Shown: piece by piece, positions 43,552-52,274 of the stretch
Position numbering within the stretch: the stretch's first letter is position 1
Layout of the letters: the number at the start of each line of letters is the position of its first letter
Notes under the pieces: generated by a model
What the model saw: the letters and a program-made list of their open reading frames with translations, nothing else
What the model was told of the DNA's origin: nothing
Databases searched by the model: none
Position numbers and translations under genes: made by a program
Source: Oscillospiraceae bacterium
GTDB taxonomy: Bacteria > Bacillota > Clostridia > Oscillospirales > Acutalibacteraceae
Assembly (NCBI GenBank): GCA_015066625.1
Contig: SVOC01000008.1
Span: 1 to 64,000, forward strand
Direction of reading: 5' to 3'
DNA length: 64,000 nucleotides

Positions 43552-43608
43552 GGTGTCAAATAATGACAAAACTGTAATTTGACACCCGACGGTACACGAT
43601 GTTAAAAT
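43552..43608 (+). promoter_or_regulatory. Promoter with overlapping inverted-repeat operator
   Basis: GGTGTCAAAT (43552-43561) and ATTTGACACC (43577-43586) form a perfect 10-bp inverted repeat with 15-nt spacing. The right arm contains the -35 TTGACA (43579-43584); 18 bp later is TAAAAT (43603-43608). A regulator bound here would cover the -35 box. The rest of the gap between 43392 and 43551 shows no gene or strong structure. Confidence 0.7.
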
Positions 43609-43644
43609 AAGGTTGCTATAAAATGTCAAGAGGAGTTGGATAAT

Positions 43645-44862
43645 ATGAAAAAATTTTTCAAAAAAGCAGTATCGGTTATTTTGACTTTCATTACGATTCT
43701 TGCTGTGTGTCCGAGCGTTTTTGCCACAGATTCATACGTGTCAGACGAAACCGTTTATGAATATTACGGAGAACTGACATTGGGTTGGAATAATGTCTGG
43801 GAAGACAACAACCTGGTTGACGGTACTTATTGCGTTGACGATTTGTATGTTTATTATTCTTTCAGTGTTCCCGAATCCGGATATTATTGCTTGCATTACG
43901 GAACACCACACACAGATATGAACGCCGATATAGACGGTGCAATTTATTTTAACAAAAGGAATCCTTTCGATTACTCAACCAAGAAATTATTCTACTTAGA
44001 GAAAGGTGACTATAAGTTACTGATTGACGTTTACTGTTCGGGTGTTGATGTCAATTTCTATTTTGATTTTCTGGGCGAGAGTGTAACCGATATTTCCTTT
44101 AACCACGACCTGCTGTTGGATTGCGATTTTTATTACAGTTATGACTCTTTTGACAATAAACACTATATCAACACGGAAGCAGATGCTGCTATCACTTTTT
44201 CGTCAGGCAAAATTTATGGTTTTGAAAACGGATCTCTTTTTGGAACAATGAAAAACAGCCTTGTTGAAGGCTCAAACGATATGATAATTGATTTTCATAA
44301 CCGTTCCTTTAATGTAACGGCAAATGTACATTCGGTATCACACTATATCAAGGATGTGGAAATAAGTAATATCGAAAACTATTACAGCAATGTTCTGAAG
44401 TACTACAATGATGTAAAACCTGATTTTCCTTACGGAGAAGAAGTAACAATAACATTTAAAGACGGTACAACACAAAGTTTTGAATACAGTTACACCTATT
44501 TAACAGTAACAATGCCTAACGGACAGGACTATCCCTTTGATATTCTTTTTGACTACGACCCATACTCTGACTCTTTCGAAGACGGAGCCTGTTCATATCA
44601 AGTAACAATAGGCTATGCAACCGTAAAAGAATACCGTTTTGACGGCAAACCCGCCTCCTTCACCGAAAACCTGAACTTTCTGAGAGAACGGTGCGACTAC
44701 TACACATCGGAATTTACATATTACCTCAAAGAAGCAGTTGAAGCTTTCGGTAACCCCGAAAAATCTATTGTGTGTTTTGCAGAATGTGCATTATGCGTTT
44801 TGAATATGTTAATTGAATTTTATGTCTTCTTTTGCTACTGCGCAATATTTAGATTTCTGTAA
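43645..44862 (+). CDS. Secreted or membrane protein of unknown function, AT-rich
   Basis: I do not recognise this protein. The ATG at 43645 follows GAGGAG at 9 nt. The 405-residue product has a signal peptide (ends near SVFAT), a Tyr/Asp/Phe-rich beta-type ectodomain that may include bacterial pre-peptidase-like or Ig-like folds (YYSFSVPESGYYCLHYG; EVTITFKDGTTQSFEY), and a hydrophobic C-terminal helix of about 28 residues. Base and codon use are more AT-rich than in flanking genes, suggesting recent acquisition or fast evolution. It is a single gene with its own promoter/operator and terminator. Confidence 0.75.
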   Translation: MKKFFKKAVSVILTFITILAVCPSVFATDSYVSDETVYEYYGELTLGWNNVWEDNNLVDGTYCVDDLYVYYSFSVPESGYYCLHYGTPHTDMNADIDGAIYFNKRNPFDYSTKKLFYLEKGDYKLLIDVYCSGVDVNFYFDFLGESVTDISFNHDLLLDCDFYYSYDSFDNKHYINTEADAAITFSSGKIYGFENGSLFGTMKNSLVEGSNDMIIDFHNRSFNVTANVHSVSHYIKDVEISNIENYYSNVLKYYNDVKPDFPYGEEVTITFKDGTTQSFEYSYTYLTVTMPNGQDYPFDILFDYDPYSDSFEDGACSYQVTIGYATVKEYRFDGKPASFTENLNFLRERCDYYTSEFTYYLKEAVEAFGNPEKSIVCFAECALCVLNMLIEFYVFFCYCAIFRFL

Positions 44863-44903
44863 TCACCTTCTGTTCACCGAGAAAATATAATCTGTCATTG
44901 AAA

Positions 44904-44940
44904 AAAGGCTTGTTTCACCAATGAAACAAGCCTTTCATTT
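44904..44940. terminator. Bidirectional terminator
   Basis: AAAGGCTTGTTTCA with TGAAACAAGCCTTT (14-bp stem, CCAA loop), T-runs on both strands; it lies between the convergent genes ending at 44862 and 44941. Confidence 0.85.
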
Positions 44941-46884
44941 TTAATCTTTGATTTCAACCATCTGATGAATGTCAACCTTGGGTACGGTGAAATATGCTCT
45001 GCCGTCGGCATATTCAAAATCAAGCTTTTCGCCTGAGGGCACAAGCTTTATTTCCGAGGGCTTTTTACTGCATTTCACACTGCATTCAACACCGTAAAGA
45101 GGCACGGTATCCTCAATAACCTCGGTGTTTTCGCCTCTGACGGTGGTGTGTGCATAAAGCAGGTGCAGAATGTTTCTGCCTTCCTTTTCCTGCCTTGTGT
45201 ATGTCATGACAGCTCTGTCGGGCATATCGGCGCAAGCGGTTGCTTCACCGCCCAGCATTTCACCGACTATGTATGCAAAAATCTCCTTGAAGCAAAGGTG
45301 TCCCAGGCGTGCATAGGCACTGAAAATATCCCAGCCGATGTAGGCAACGTTGCCCTTGATTACCGCACCGGGGCAGGTTGAACCGGGGTTGTTGGGTGCG
45401 TGCATATGGGAGCAGAAATGTTCAAGCGTTCTGTTGAAATAGGGATTCTGCATATTTGCAAAAGCCTTGCCGTCGGTTACATTGAACTTATACGAATTGC
45501 ATCGCATAACATATTCTGTCACACCGTTTGCGGTTTCATAGCAGGGGACAAGGTAGGTGGGAGCAAGTTCGTTTTTTCCTGCATATTCCGCACCGGGGTC
45601 AAGGAAAAATTTTCCGTCTTTTACCAGTGCGTCGCCGCTTGCGATAACCTTACCGCCCTTTGCGGCAAAGGCTTTGATTTTTTCAATCATTTCATCGGAA
45701 ATTCCTGCAACATCGGGAAGAACAAGCATTTTATAGCCCGAAATATCGGTTTTCATATCAACAAAATTATAGAGATATCCTTTTTCAAGAAGCATACGGT
45801 TTGCACCGATATCCGCCCTGCTGTCACGGTTGCCCGTAACCGATTCTTCACTGAGTACAGCAATATCCGCAACATTCACCGCACCGTCAAGCCAGGGCTC
45901 TTTTTCTTCAATAAGCGAATATGCTTTGCCGATAAGCCCGTAGGTTGCTTCGTTCATTTCGCCCAGAGGATGCATCTGGTCGCCGATTGAACAGCCTGCA
46001 CCGTTGGCAACGCTGAGTGAGGTTTCGTATATCAATGCATTGGGATGCTTGAAGCCGCCGAATTCACCCCAGCTCTGGTGAAATTTACCCGTCATTCCAA
46101 GGTATTCCGCACCTTCAAGGGTACGCACATATGCCGCCGAAAGAGGGAAGTGGTCGTAACCCCATCCGCCTGTGGGAAGGCTTTCAAGCTCAAGGTGAGT
46201 ATTGGCTTCGATAAATTTATAATTACCCTTGGGAATGTGACCCGAATTGTGGAAAATTGTTGCGGTATCGCTGTGTTTTCTCACGGCGGCATTGGTTGCG
46301 GCAAGATATTTATCAAGTGTCATTACCGCAAACTTCTGTCTGTCATCTTCATTTTCAATATTCAATCCCAGCGCTTTCATATCCGCAACACACTTATCAC
46401 AGTAGCAGACTCTGGGGGCAATAATATCAAGGAAAATTCCGCAGGGATTATATTTCTGCATAACCTCCTCAATGTGGCTGCAAAGAAAATCAAGGTATCC
46501 CGTATTGAAGCAAAGAACATGGAAATGAACCTCGTTTTCATATTCCTCACACTCTTTTTTATCCGGCGAATGACGCCAGCGCCATTCGGGGCGTTTCATA
46601 TACTCTTTTTCGTCAAAGCCTGCGGAAATGTATACGGGTGCGTTGACATCAATCTCCTTGCAGGCTTCAAGCTGTGCACCCAGAAGATCAAAATCAAGAC
46701 CGGGGTGCATTTCGTTTGCCTCGGTGGGGTGATAAGACCAGCCGTGATGGCACTTTGAAAATACGGTTATGGAGTCAACATGGCCTGCCTTCAATGCCGC
46801 CTGAAACTGCTCCTTTGAAAAATTCTTACCCACGGGCAGAGTGCCGTTTGTGTGAAAATCAAGGTGTACCTGTCTTTTTCTCAT
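44941..46884 (-). CDS. Putative glycoside hydrolase (GHL6-like barrel with beta-galactosidase-type trimerisation domain)
   Basis: The 647-residue protein has no signal peptide and should be cytosolic. Residues 1-330 look like a TIM barrel of the hypothetical GHL6 family (SITVFSKCHHGWSYHPTEA, HPGLDFDLLGAQLEACKE, CGIFLDIIAPRVCYCDKC). Residues 345-530 resemble the glutamine-amidotransferase-like trimerisation domain of beta-galactosidases (KMLVLPDVAGISDEMIEKIK, FAAKGGKVIASGDALVKDG). A beta-rich C-terminus follows. It may cleave imported oligosaccharides; alpha-L-fucosidase-like annotations exist for relatives, but the substrate cannot be told. It follows the SanA-like gene by 16 nt. Confidence 0.7.
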   Translation of the reverse strand: MRKRQVHLDFHTNGTLPVGKNFSKEQFQAALKAGHVDSITVFSKCHHGWSYHPTEANEMHPGLDFDLLGAQLEACKEIDVNAPVYISAGFDEKEYMKRPEWRWRHSPDKKECEEYENEVHFHVLCFNTGYLDFLCSHIEEVMQKYNPCGIFLDIIAPRVCYCDKCVADMKALGLNIENEDDRQKFAVMTLDKYLAATNAAVRKHSDTATIFHNSGHIPKGNYKFIEANTHLELESLPTGGWGYDHFPLSAAYVRTLEGAEYLGMTGKFHQSWGEFGGFKHPNALIYETSLSVANGAGCSIGDQMHPLGEMNEATYGLIGKAYSLIEEKEPWLDGAVNVADIAVLSEESVTGNRDSRADIGANRMLLEKGYLYNFVDMKTDISGYKMLVLPDVAGISDEMIEKIKAFAAKGGKVIASGDALVKDGKFFLDPGAEYAGKNELAPTYLVPCYETANGVTEYVMRCNSYKFNVTDGKAFANMQNPYFNRTLEHFCSHMHAPNNPGSTCPGAVIKGNVAYIGWDIFSAYARLGHLCFKEIFAYIVGEMLGGEATACADMPDRAVMTYTRQEKEGRNILHLLYAHTTVRGENTEVIEDTVPLYGVECSVKCSKKPSEIKLVPSGEKLDFEYADGRAYFTVPKVDIHQMVEIKD

Positions 46885-46900
46885 AATATAATCTCCTAAC

Positions 46901-47563
46901 CTATTTGTCGTTGGTTACATTTCCGTTGCCCTGAACGGGAATTTCATCACCCAGATAAGTGGGCTCGGGTTTGATAATACAGTAAATAAAATCCTTGTTC
47001 CTTGCAAGAATTTCTCTGATATCCCTGTAAAGCTGGCCTGCATATGTTCTGGGGTTTGATGCAACGCCGTATGCCTCAATACCCATTGCACGGGCATCGT
47101 AAATTGCTCTGTGCAGGTGATAATCCTGAGTTACGATAAGGATTTTTTCCGCAGTGAAAATCTCCTTTGCACGGTACATGCTTTCGTATGTGGAAAAACC
47201 TGCGTGGTCCATAAAGATGTTTTCGGCACTGACACCTCTTTGGGCGGCAAAATCCTTCATAACATTAACTTCGTCGTAGTTTTCTTTTCCGTGGTCGCCG
47301 CTCATAAGCATTTTTTCGCTTGCACCGTTTCTATAAAGCTCAATGCCCTGCAGAAGTCTGTCTTCAAGCATATGGCTGGGGGTATCGCCGTGAACTCCGC
47401 AGCCCAGAACAAGTATGCAGTCATAGCCTTCGCCTGCATTTTCGGGTGTAAGAATATATTTTTCCGTGCTTTTTACAACATAATAATCAATGCCCAGTGC
47501 ACCGATTCCGCACAGAAGAACGGCACAAATCATAAGGACAAAAATTTTCTTTATAATTTTCAT
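46901..47563 (-). CDS. SanA/YdcF-like DUF218 membrane protein
   Basis: Members of this family act in envelope integrity. The 220-residue protein has an N-terminal membrane helix (6-26) and the DUF218 fold with CILVLGCGVHGDTPSHMLED, MLMSGDHG, NIFMDHAGFSTYES and VTQDYHLHRAIYDARAMGIE, close to SanA. The catalytic status is unknown. It is directly after the metallophosphoesterase (1-nt gap) and before the glycosidase-like gene, so the three are likely co-transcribed. Confidence 0.88.
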   Translation of the reverse strand: MKIIKKIFVLMICAVLLCGIGALGIDYYVVKSTEKYILTPENAGEGYDCILVLGCGVHGDTPSHMLEDRLLQGIELYRNGASEKMLMSGDHGKENYDEVNVMKDFAAQRGVSAENIFMDHAGFSTYESMYRAKEIFTAEKILIVTQDYHLHRAIYDARAMGIEAYGVASNPRTYAGQLYRDIREILARNKDFIYCIIKPEPTYLGDEIPVQGNGNVTNDK

Positions 47564-47564
47564 T

Positions 47565-48401
47565 TTATTTCTCCTTAACTAAATCACAGATAACTATTTC
47601 GGGACGGTTGCCGATACGGAACGGGAAAATACTGTTGCCCAGACCTCTTGAAATTATCATAGTTGTATTTCCTTTTCGGAACATTCCCGCATCATATTCG
47701 GGAAAGAAGCCCTGATTCGGGGTCAGAATTCCGCCCACAAAAGGCAGGCGAATCTGTCCGCCGTGAGCGTGCCCCGTAAAAACAAGCTCAAAACCGCTTT
47801 CAACATACAAATCAAAAATTTCAGGTCTGTGAGAAAGAAGAATTCCCGTTCTTTCGCCTTTTTCATCAGCAAGTGCATTGAGATTTTCGGTAAATCCCAC
47901 GGTTTTTTCATTAAGAACCGTGCCGCCGAAAAAGGTCAGCTCTTCCATTCCCGCAAGAAAGATTTCTCCGCCGTCTTTTTCAAGAGTTACTCCCTTGCAA
48001 TCAAGCACCGTAACCCCAAGATTTTCAAGGGATTTACGGAATTCGGGATAAATTTCGAGCCTGCTTTCGTGGTTGCCCGTAACATAATAAACCGGTGCAA
48101 TTTCAGCCGTCGCTTCGGCAAAATTCAGTGCTGCATCGGGCTTCGTATGATAGCTGTCGATAATATCGCCGGTAATCACAATTATGTCGGGAGCAAAACT
48201 GCGGATTTTCTTTATCAGTCTGCCGCCGAAGCTTTTGTTGTGAAGGTCGGAAATCTGCAGAATCCTGTAACCGTCAAAGCTTTGGGGCAGATTTTGGGGT
48301 GAAACCGTGTATTCTCCCACAGAAAGACTGTTGTTACCCCAGAGAAGATACACGGAAGCAAATATTATGAAAACCGCAGCAATCAGAATAAATTTTTTCA
48401 T
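47565..48401 (-). CDS. Membrane-anchored metallophosphoesterase (YkuE-like)
   Basis: A calcineurin-like phosphoesterase. The 278-residue protein has an N-terminal membrane helix (3-20) and the metal-ligand motifs in order: ISDLHN, ITGDIID, TGNHES, LSHRPEI and FTGHAHGGQ. The end of the sequence (RLPFVGGILTPNQGFFPEYDAG) is typical of YkuE-like enzymes, which may act on envelope lipids or UDP-sugars. It heads the short minus-strand run with the SanA-like and glycosidase-like genes. Confidence 0.92.
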   Translation of the reverse strand: MKKFILIAAVFIIFASVYLLWGNNSLSVGEYTVSPQNLPQSFDGYRILQISDLHNKSFGGRLIKKIRSFAPDIIVITGDIIDSYHTKPDAALNFAEATAEIAPVYYVTGNHESRLEIYPEFRKSLENLGVTVLDCKGVTLEKDGGEIFLAGMEELTFFGGTVLNEKTVGFTENLNALADEKGERTGILLSHRPEIFDLYVESGFELVFTGHAHGGQIRLPFVGGILTPNQGFFPEYDAGMFRKGNTTMIISRGLGNSIFPFRIGNRPEIVICDLVKEK

Positions 48402-48420
48402 ATAATTTCCTCATAAAGAT

Positions 48421-48455
48421 AAAAGACGGAGAACGTATACCGTTCTCCGTCTTTT
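48421..48455 (-). terminator. Rho-independent terminator after the WG/SH3 gene
   Basis: A perfect 15-bp stem AAAAGACGGAGAACG/CGTTCTCCGTCTTTT with a 5-nt loop; T-rich flank on both strands. It lies between the WG-repeat gene and the metallophosphoesterase gene. Confidence 0.8.
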
Positions 48456-48587
48456 ATCGGATGGCTCTGACATTGTTGCTCACAAATGCAGATATGTGAT
48501 ATCAATACCACACTTCAACAGTATAAACCATATTTTTCTTTAAGTCAACAAAAAAACGAAATAAATTATTAAGAAATCATTAAGATT

Positions 48588-49877
48588 TTAGACATTTGCC
48601 GTTGTGTTTGACAGAGTTTGGGATGAATTTGCGGTTGTTGCCGCTGTTGAGGGTGCGATAGTCACGGGCTCTTTGTATTCAACAAGGAAATCCGCGCTTA
48701 CCCAGCCTGAAAATGAGTTGTATTTTGCATAAGCCCAGCCCGTTACGGATTTTGTGACCGTAATCACGGTGCCGTTGGGAATCTTTGCGACAACAGAAGA
48801 ATTGGGGTCTGCGGCAGACCTCATATTAAGCACGCTGCCCGATGTTTTAATCATATATGTACCCTTTGCAAGTGCAGGCTCATTCGAGATGTTTGTTGCC
48901 GCAGTTGAGGGCGCGGTGGTGTGTGCGGCAAGAAGCTTTTCATCAAGGGTCAGTATGCCCCACACACCGTTTTTGCAGGCTATGTATGAACCGTTTTCAC
49001 CCGGAAGAATGGCGTCAAACTCAAAATTCACGACAGTTTCGGCTTTCTTGTTGATAACTCCGAATTTACCGCCCTTGCATACGGGTGCAAGACCGCCTCT
49101 GAAACTGAACGAGCAGTCCCTGCCCGTTGCATCAGCCGCAGCGCAGGATTCAAAATCAAAGGGAATAACCGTAACGCCGCCTTCGTTTATGTAGCCCCAT
49201 TTGCCGTCCTTTTTAACCGCCGCCATGCCGTCGGAAAAATCAGCCGCATTTTCGTAAAGCAAGGCGATTTCAAGACGCAGATTCCGTCCGATATAACCGT
49301 ATTTTGCACCGTCTTTGAGTGAATTTGCAACGGGATAAAGACCGTTTTCAAGCTTCAGTTCACTTGTTTTTACTTCACCTGCATAGCCTGCACCGTCGGT
49401 CCAGGCAAGATGCTTCGCCGTTTCGTTCCAGCAGGGGATACGCTCGGGAGTCTGCAAGCCGTGATACTGCCTTGAAGTAACCGTTCCCGTTTCAACATCC
49501 GCAAGCAGAAGGTATTCCGAACGGGGGCTTTCAACAATGTAGCGGTAATTACGCCATACATCGCTGCATACGGAAAAGCTGTTGTGCTCTGCATTTTCGG
49601 TAACCTTGCCGCCAAAGGTCATCAGTCCCTTTTTGCCTGTCTGTCCGTCGGTAAAAACCGCCATCGCTTCGTTAAGGCTTTTTACCTCGGTGATATTCTC
49701 AAGCCCTTTGGTTTCAAAGGTGTAATTTTTGTTTTCTTCGGGCTTATCGTCTTTATTCATCAGTTTATCCGCAATAAGAAAGCCTGCCGCAACAATAACA
49801 GCCGTCACAACAACGCATACTGCGGCAACCAGTGCCTTGGGCACTCTTTTTCTCTTTTTGAATTTGATGTTTTTCAT
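48588..49877 (-). CDS. Membrane-anchored WG-repeat and SH3-domain protein
   Basis: The ATG at 49877 follows AAGGGG at 9 nt; a TTG two codons earlier is less likely. The 429-residue protein has a basic N-terminus, a membrane helix (15-37), an extracellular region with WG repeats (GKWGYINEGGVTVIPFDF; GKFGVINKKAETVVNFEF; NGVWGIL) and a bacterial SH3 domain (VLNMRSAADPNSSVVAKI, GWVSADFLVEY). Such SH3 domains usually bind cell-wall peptides, so a surface role is likely. A promoter lies at 49912-49940. Confidence 0.85.
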   Translation of the reverse strand: MKNIKFKKRKRVPKALVAAVCVVVTAVIVAAGFLIADKLMNKDDKPEENKNYTFETKGLENITEVKSLNEAMAVFTDGQTGKKGLMTFGGKVTENAEHNSFSVCSDVWRNYRYIVESPRSEYLLLADVETGTVTSRQYHGLQTPERIPCWNETAKHLAWTDGAGYAGEVKTSELKLENGLYPVANSLKDGAKYGYIGRNLRLEIALLYENAADFSDGMAAVKKDGKWGYINEGGVTVIPFDFESCAAADATGRDCSFSFRGGLAPVCKGGKFGVINKKAETVVNFEFDAILPGENGSYIACKNGVWGILTLDEKLLAAHTTAPSTAATNISNEPALAKGTYMIKTSGSVLNMRSAADPNSSVVAKIPNGTVITVTKSVTGWAYAKYNSFSGWVSADFLVEYKEPVTIAPSTAATTANSSQTLSNTTANV

Positions 49878-49911
49878 CCGCAAACACCCCTTGAATTAAC
49901 TTTGTGTTTTG

Positions 49912-49940
49912 AGTATACCACAAAATTCCTTAGGTATCAA
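49912..49940 (-). promoter_or_regulatory. Promoter of the WG/SH3 gene
   Basis: On the minus strand, TTGATA (49935-49940), 17 bp, TATACT (49912-49917). Confidence 0.78.
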
Positions 49941-49993
49941 TTACAAAAGTGTGACAATAGTGTAACAAATTTGTATTTTATTATAAATTTCTC

Positions 49994-50022
49994 TTGTATT
50001 TCGGATAAAAAGTAATTATAAT
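49994..50022 (+). promoter_or_regulatory. Promoter of the YbaK-type gene
   Basis: TTGTAT (49994-49999), 17 bp, TATAAT (50017-50022); a second TATAAT at 50028 lacks a matching -35. Confidence 0.7.
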
Positions 50023-50079
50023 ATCTTTATAATAGGGTAGTAGTGTATACTTGTGCCCAAAAAGAAAGGTCGTGAAAGA

Positions 50080-50553
50080 ATGTCGGTTGAATCCGTGCGT
50101 GAACATCTCCGCGGCTTCGGTCTGGAGGGCAGGGTAGCCGAATTCTCGGAATCCTCGGCAACGGTTGAGCTTGCGGCGGCGGTTGTGGGAGTTATTCCTG
50201 CAAGAATCGCAAAAACGCTGTCATTCAAAACACCCGAAGGCTCGGCTTTTCTGATTGTTATGGCAGGGGATGCAAAAATCGACAACCGCAAGTTCAAGGA
50301 TAAATTCGGCTTCAAAGCAAAAATGCTGACTCCCGACGAAGCCGTTGAGCTTGTAGGCCACGCGGTAGGCGGCGTTTGTCCCTTTGCAATCAAAGAAAAC
50401 GTTGATGTTTACCTTGACTGCTCAATGCAGAGGTTTTCATCGGTTTTCCCCGCAGCAGGCAGTGCGAGCAGTGCGGTTGAGCTGAGCTGTGACGAGCTTT
50501 TCACCGCTTCAAAAGCAAAGGAATGGGTTGACACCTGCAAATTACCCGAATAA
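50080..50553 (+). CDS. YbaK/EbsC-family aminoacyl-tRNA deacylase
   Basis: This family hydrolyses mischarged tRNAs such as Cys-tRNA(Pro). The ATG at 50080 gives a 157-residue protein of family length (start MSVESVREHL); a GTG at 50053 is possible but lacks a site. Signatures are ARIAKTLSFK, IDNRKFKDKFG, VGHAVGGVCPFAI and the C-terminal FPAAGSASSAVELSCDELF. The group fits EbsC/YbaK rather than the ProX or ProRS-insert types. It is a single gene. Confidence 0.9.
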   Translation: MSVESVREHLRGFGLEGRVAEFSESSATVELAAAVVGVIPARIAKTLSFKTPEGSAFLIVMAGDAKIDNRKFKDKFGFKAKMLTPDEAVELVGHAVGGVCPFAIKENVDVYLDCSMQRFSSVFPAAGSASSAVELSCDELFTASKAKEWVDTCKLPE

Positions 50554-50602
50554 AAGTTACTTTTCCGTCACATTTTTTTAAAAATTAATTTCCCCGATGG
50601 GC

Positions 50603-50628
50603 TATAATTATAATGATGCAATGCATCA
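50603..50628 (+). promoter_or_regulatory. -10 region and palindromic operator before the FGGY kinase
   Basis: Two overlapping TATAAT boxes (50603-50608 and 50609-50614) lack a good -35. Immediately downstream, TGATGCAATGCATCA (50614-50628) is a perfect 7+1+7 palindrome that would cover the transcription start. The layout suggests regulated sugar-kinase expression. Confidence 0.55.
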
Positions 50629-50646
50629 GGGTTTCAGGAGGAAGAA

Positions 50647-52245
50647 ATGGGCAAAAAATATGTTATCGCTTACGATATCGGAACCACCGGCGTCAAAACC
50701 TGCCTTTTCGAGATTGAAAATGAGATTAAGCTGATTGCGGCGGCAATGGAAGGCTATAATCTTTATATTCTGCCGGGCGGCGGTGCAGAGCAGGACCCCG
50801 ACGAATGGTGGCAGGCAATCTGCAACACAACAAAAACAGTGTTCTCAAAATGCGATATACTTCCCGAACAGATTGAAGGTATCTCCTTCTGCTCACAGAT
50901 GCAGGGACTTGTTCTTGTTGACAAGGACCTCAGACCTGTTCACAGAGCATTCAGCTATATGGACCAGCGTGCAAAGAAACAGATTAAGGACGGCATTGCA
51001 TACGGCATAAAGATTGCAGGTGCAAACATATTCAAGCTTATTCCTTCTCTGATTATCACGGGTGCTGTTTCCGCCAGCGTAAAGGACCCCGTATGGAAAT
51101 ACAACTGGGTCAAAGAAAATGAGCCCGAAAACTTCAAGCGTGTTTACAAGTGGCTTGACGTCAAGGAATACATAATCTGCCGTATGACCGACAGATGTGT
51201 TATGACAAGAGACTCCGCCTTCGGCACTCTTCTCTACGATATCCGCAAGGGCAAGGAAGGTTTCAGCAAAACCATATGCAAGCTTCTGGGTGTTGATATC
51301 AACCATATGCCCGAAATTGTTGAATCAACGGATTGGGTCGGCGGTCTTACAGAGAAAGCGGCGGCTGAGCTCGGACTTAAACCCGGCACCGCAGTATTCG
51401 GCGGCGGCGGCGACGCATCGCTTATCGGCGTGGGTGCAGGCAGTGTTGAGCTTGGTGAAACCCATGTTTATAACGGCACATCAGGCTGGGTTTCAACCGT
51501 TGTTGACAAAAGCATTGTTGACGCATCCGCAATGATTGCCGCAATCATCGGCGCACAGAAGGACAGCTTCAACTACTTTGCAGAGCTTGAAACCGCAGGC
51601 AAGTGCCTGGAGTGGGTAAAAGACCACCTTGCACTTGACGAAATCGGTATTTTTCTTGATAAAACCGACGTTGTTCAGTCGAAAGAAACCGTATACACAA
51701 GCCTTTACGACTACCTTTCAAAGGTTGTTAACGAAATCCCCGCAGGCAGTCAGGGTGTTATATTCACCCCCTGGCTTCACGGCAACCGCTGTCCCTTTGA
51801 GGACCCCAATGCAAGAGGAATGTTCTTCAACATCAGCCTTGATGTAGGTAAGACGGAGCTTATCCGTTCTGTGCTTGAAGGTGTGTGTATGCACATGAGA
51901 TGGTTCCTTGAAACTCAGGATAAGAAAATCAAGACCTCAAAAGTTATCCGCTTTGTAGGCGGCGGCGCACTTTCCGACGTAACCTGCCAGATTCTTGCGG
52001 ATATTACGGACAGAACCGTTGAAACCGTTGACAGCCCTCAGAATGTAGGTGCTGTGGGTGCGGCGGTTATTATGGCGGTAGGCCTCGGCGTTATTGATGA
52101 TGTTTCACACGCAAAACGACTTATCCCCGTAAAGAAAACCTTTATTCCCAACCCCAAAAACAAAGAGGTTTATGACCGCAACTATGAGGTCTACAAAACT
52201 CTTTATAAAAATAATAAAAACGCTTTCAAGGCTCTTAACGGCTGA
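50647..52245 (+). CDS. FGGY-family carbohydrate kinase
   Basis: Phosphorylates a sugar or polyol with ATP. The 532-residue protein has the N-terminal phosphate motif YDIGTTGVKTCLFE, the EWWQA segment of the FGGY N-domain, FGGGGDASLIGVGAG and the C-terminal signature VRFVGGGALSDVTCQILAD-like block before DSPQNVGAVGAA. It is closest to xylulokinase-type members, but the substrate cannot be fixed: no isomerase, permease or regulator gene lies beside it. AGGAGGAAG precedes the ATG. Confidence 0.9.
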   Translation: MGKKYVIAYDIGTTGVKTCLFEIENEIKLIAAAMEGYNLYILPGGGAEQDPDEWWQAICNTTKTVFSKCDILPEQIEGISFCSQMQGLVLVDKDLRPVHRAFSYMDQRAKKQIKDGIAYGIKIAGANIFKLIPSLIITGAVSASVKDPVWKYNWVKENEPENFKRVYKWLDVKEYIICRMTDRCVMTRDSAFGTLLYDIRKGKEGFSKTICKLLGVDINHMPEIVESTDWVGGLTEKAAAELGLKPGTAVFGGGGDASLIGVGAGSVELGETHVYNGTSGWVSTVVDKSIVDASAMIAAIIGAQKDSFNYFAELETAGKCLEWVKDHLALDEIGIFLDKTDVVQSKETVYTSLYDYLSKVVNEIPAGSQGVIFTPWLHGNRCPFEDPNARGMFFNISLDVGKTELIRSVLEGVCMHMRWFLETQDKKIKTSKVIRFVGGGALSDVTCQILADITDRTVETVDSPQNVGAVGAAVIMAVGLGVIDDVSHAKRLIPVKKTFIPNPKNKEVYDRNYEVYKTLYKNNKNAFKALNG

Positions 52246-52274
52246 GAAGCAAACCAAAGAAAGGACCAAAACCT

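Noticed and set aside
43400-43582. A 60-codon frame before the AT-rich secreted gene
   Set aside because: No ribosome binding site and it runs through the operator and -35 box of the next gene; the translation is low complexity.
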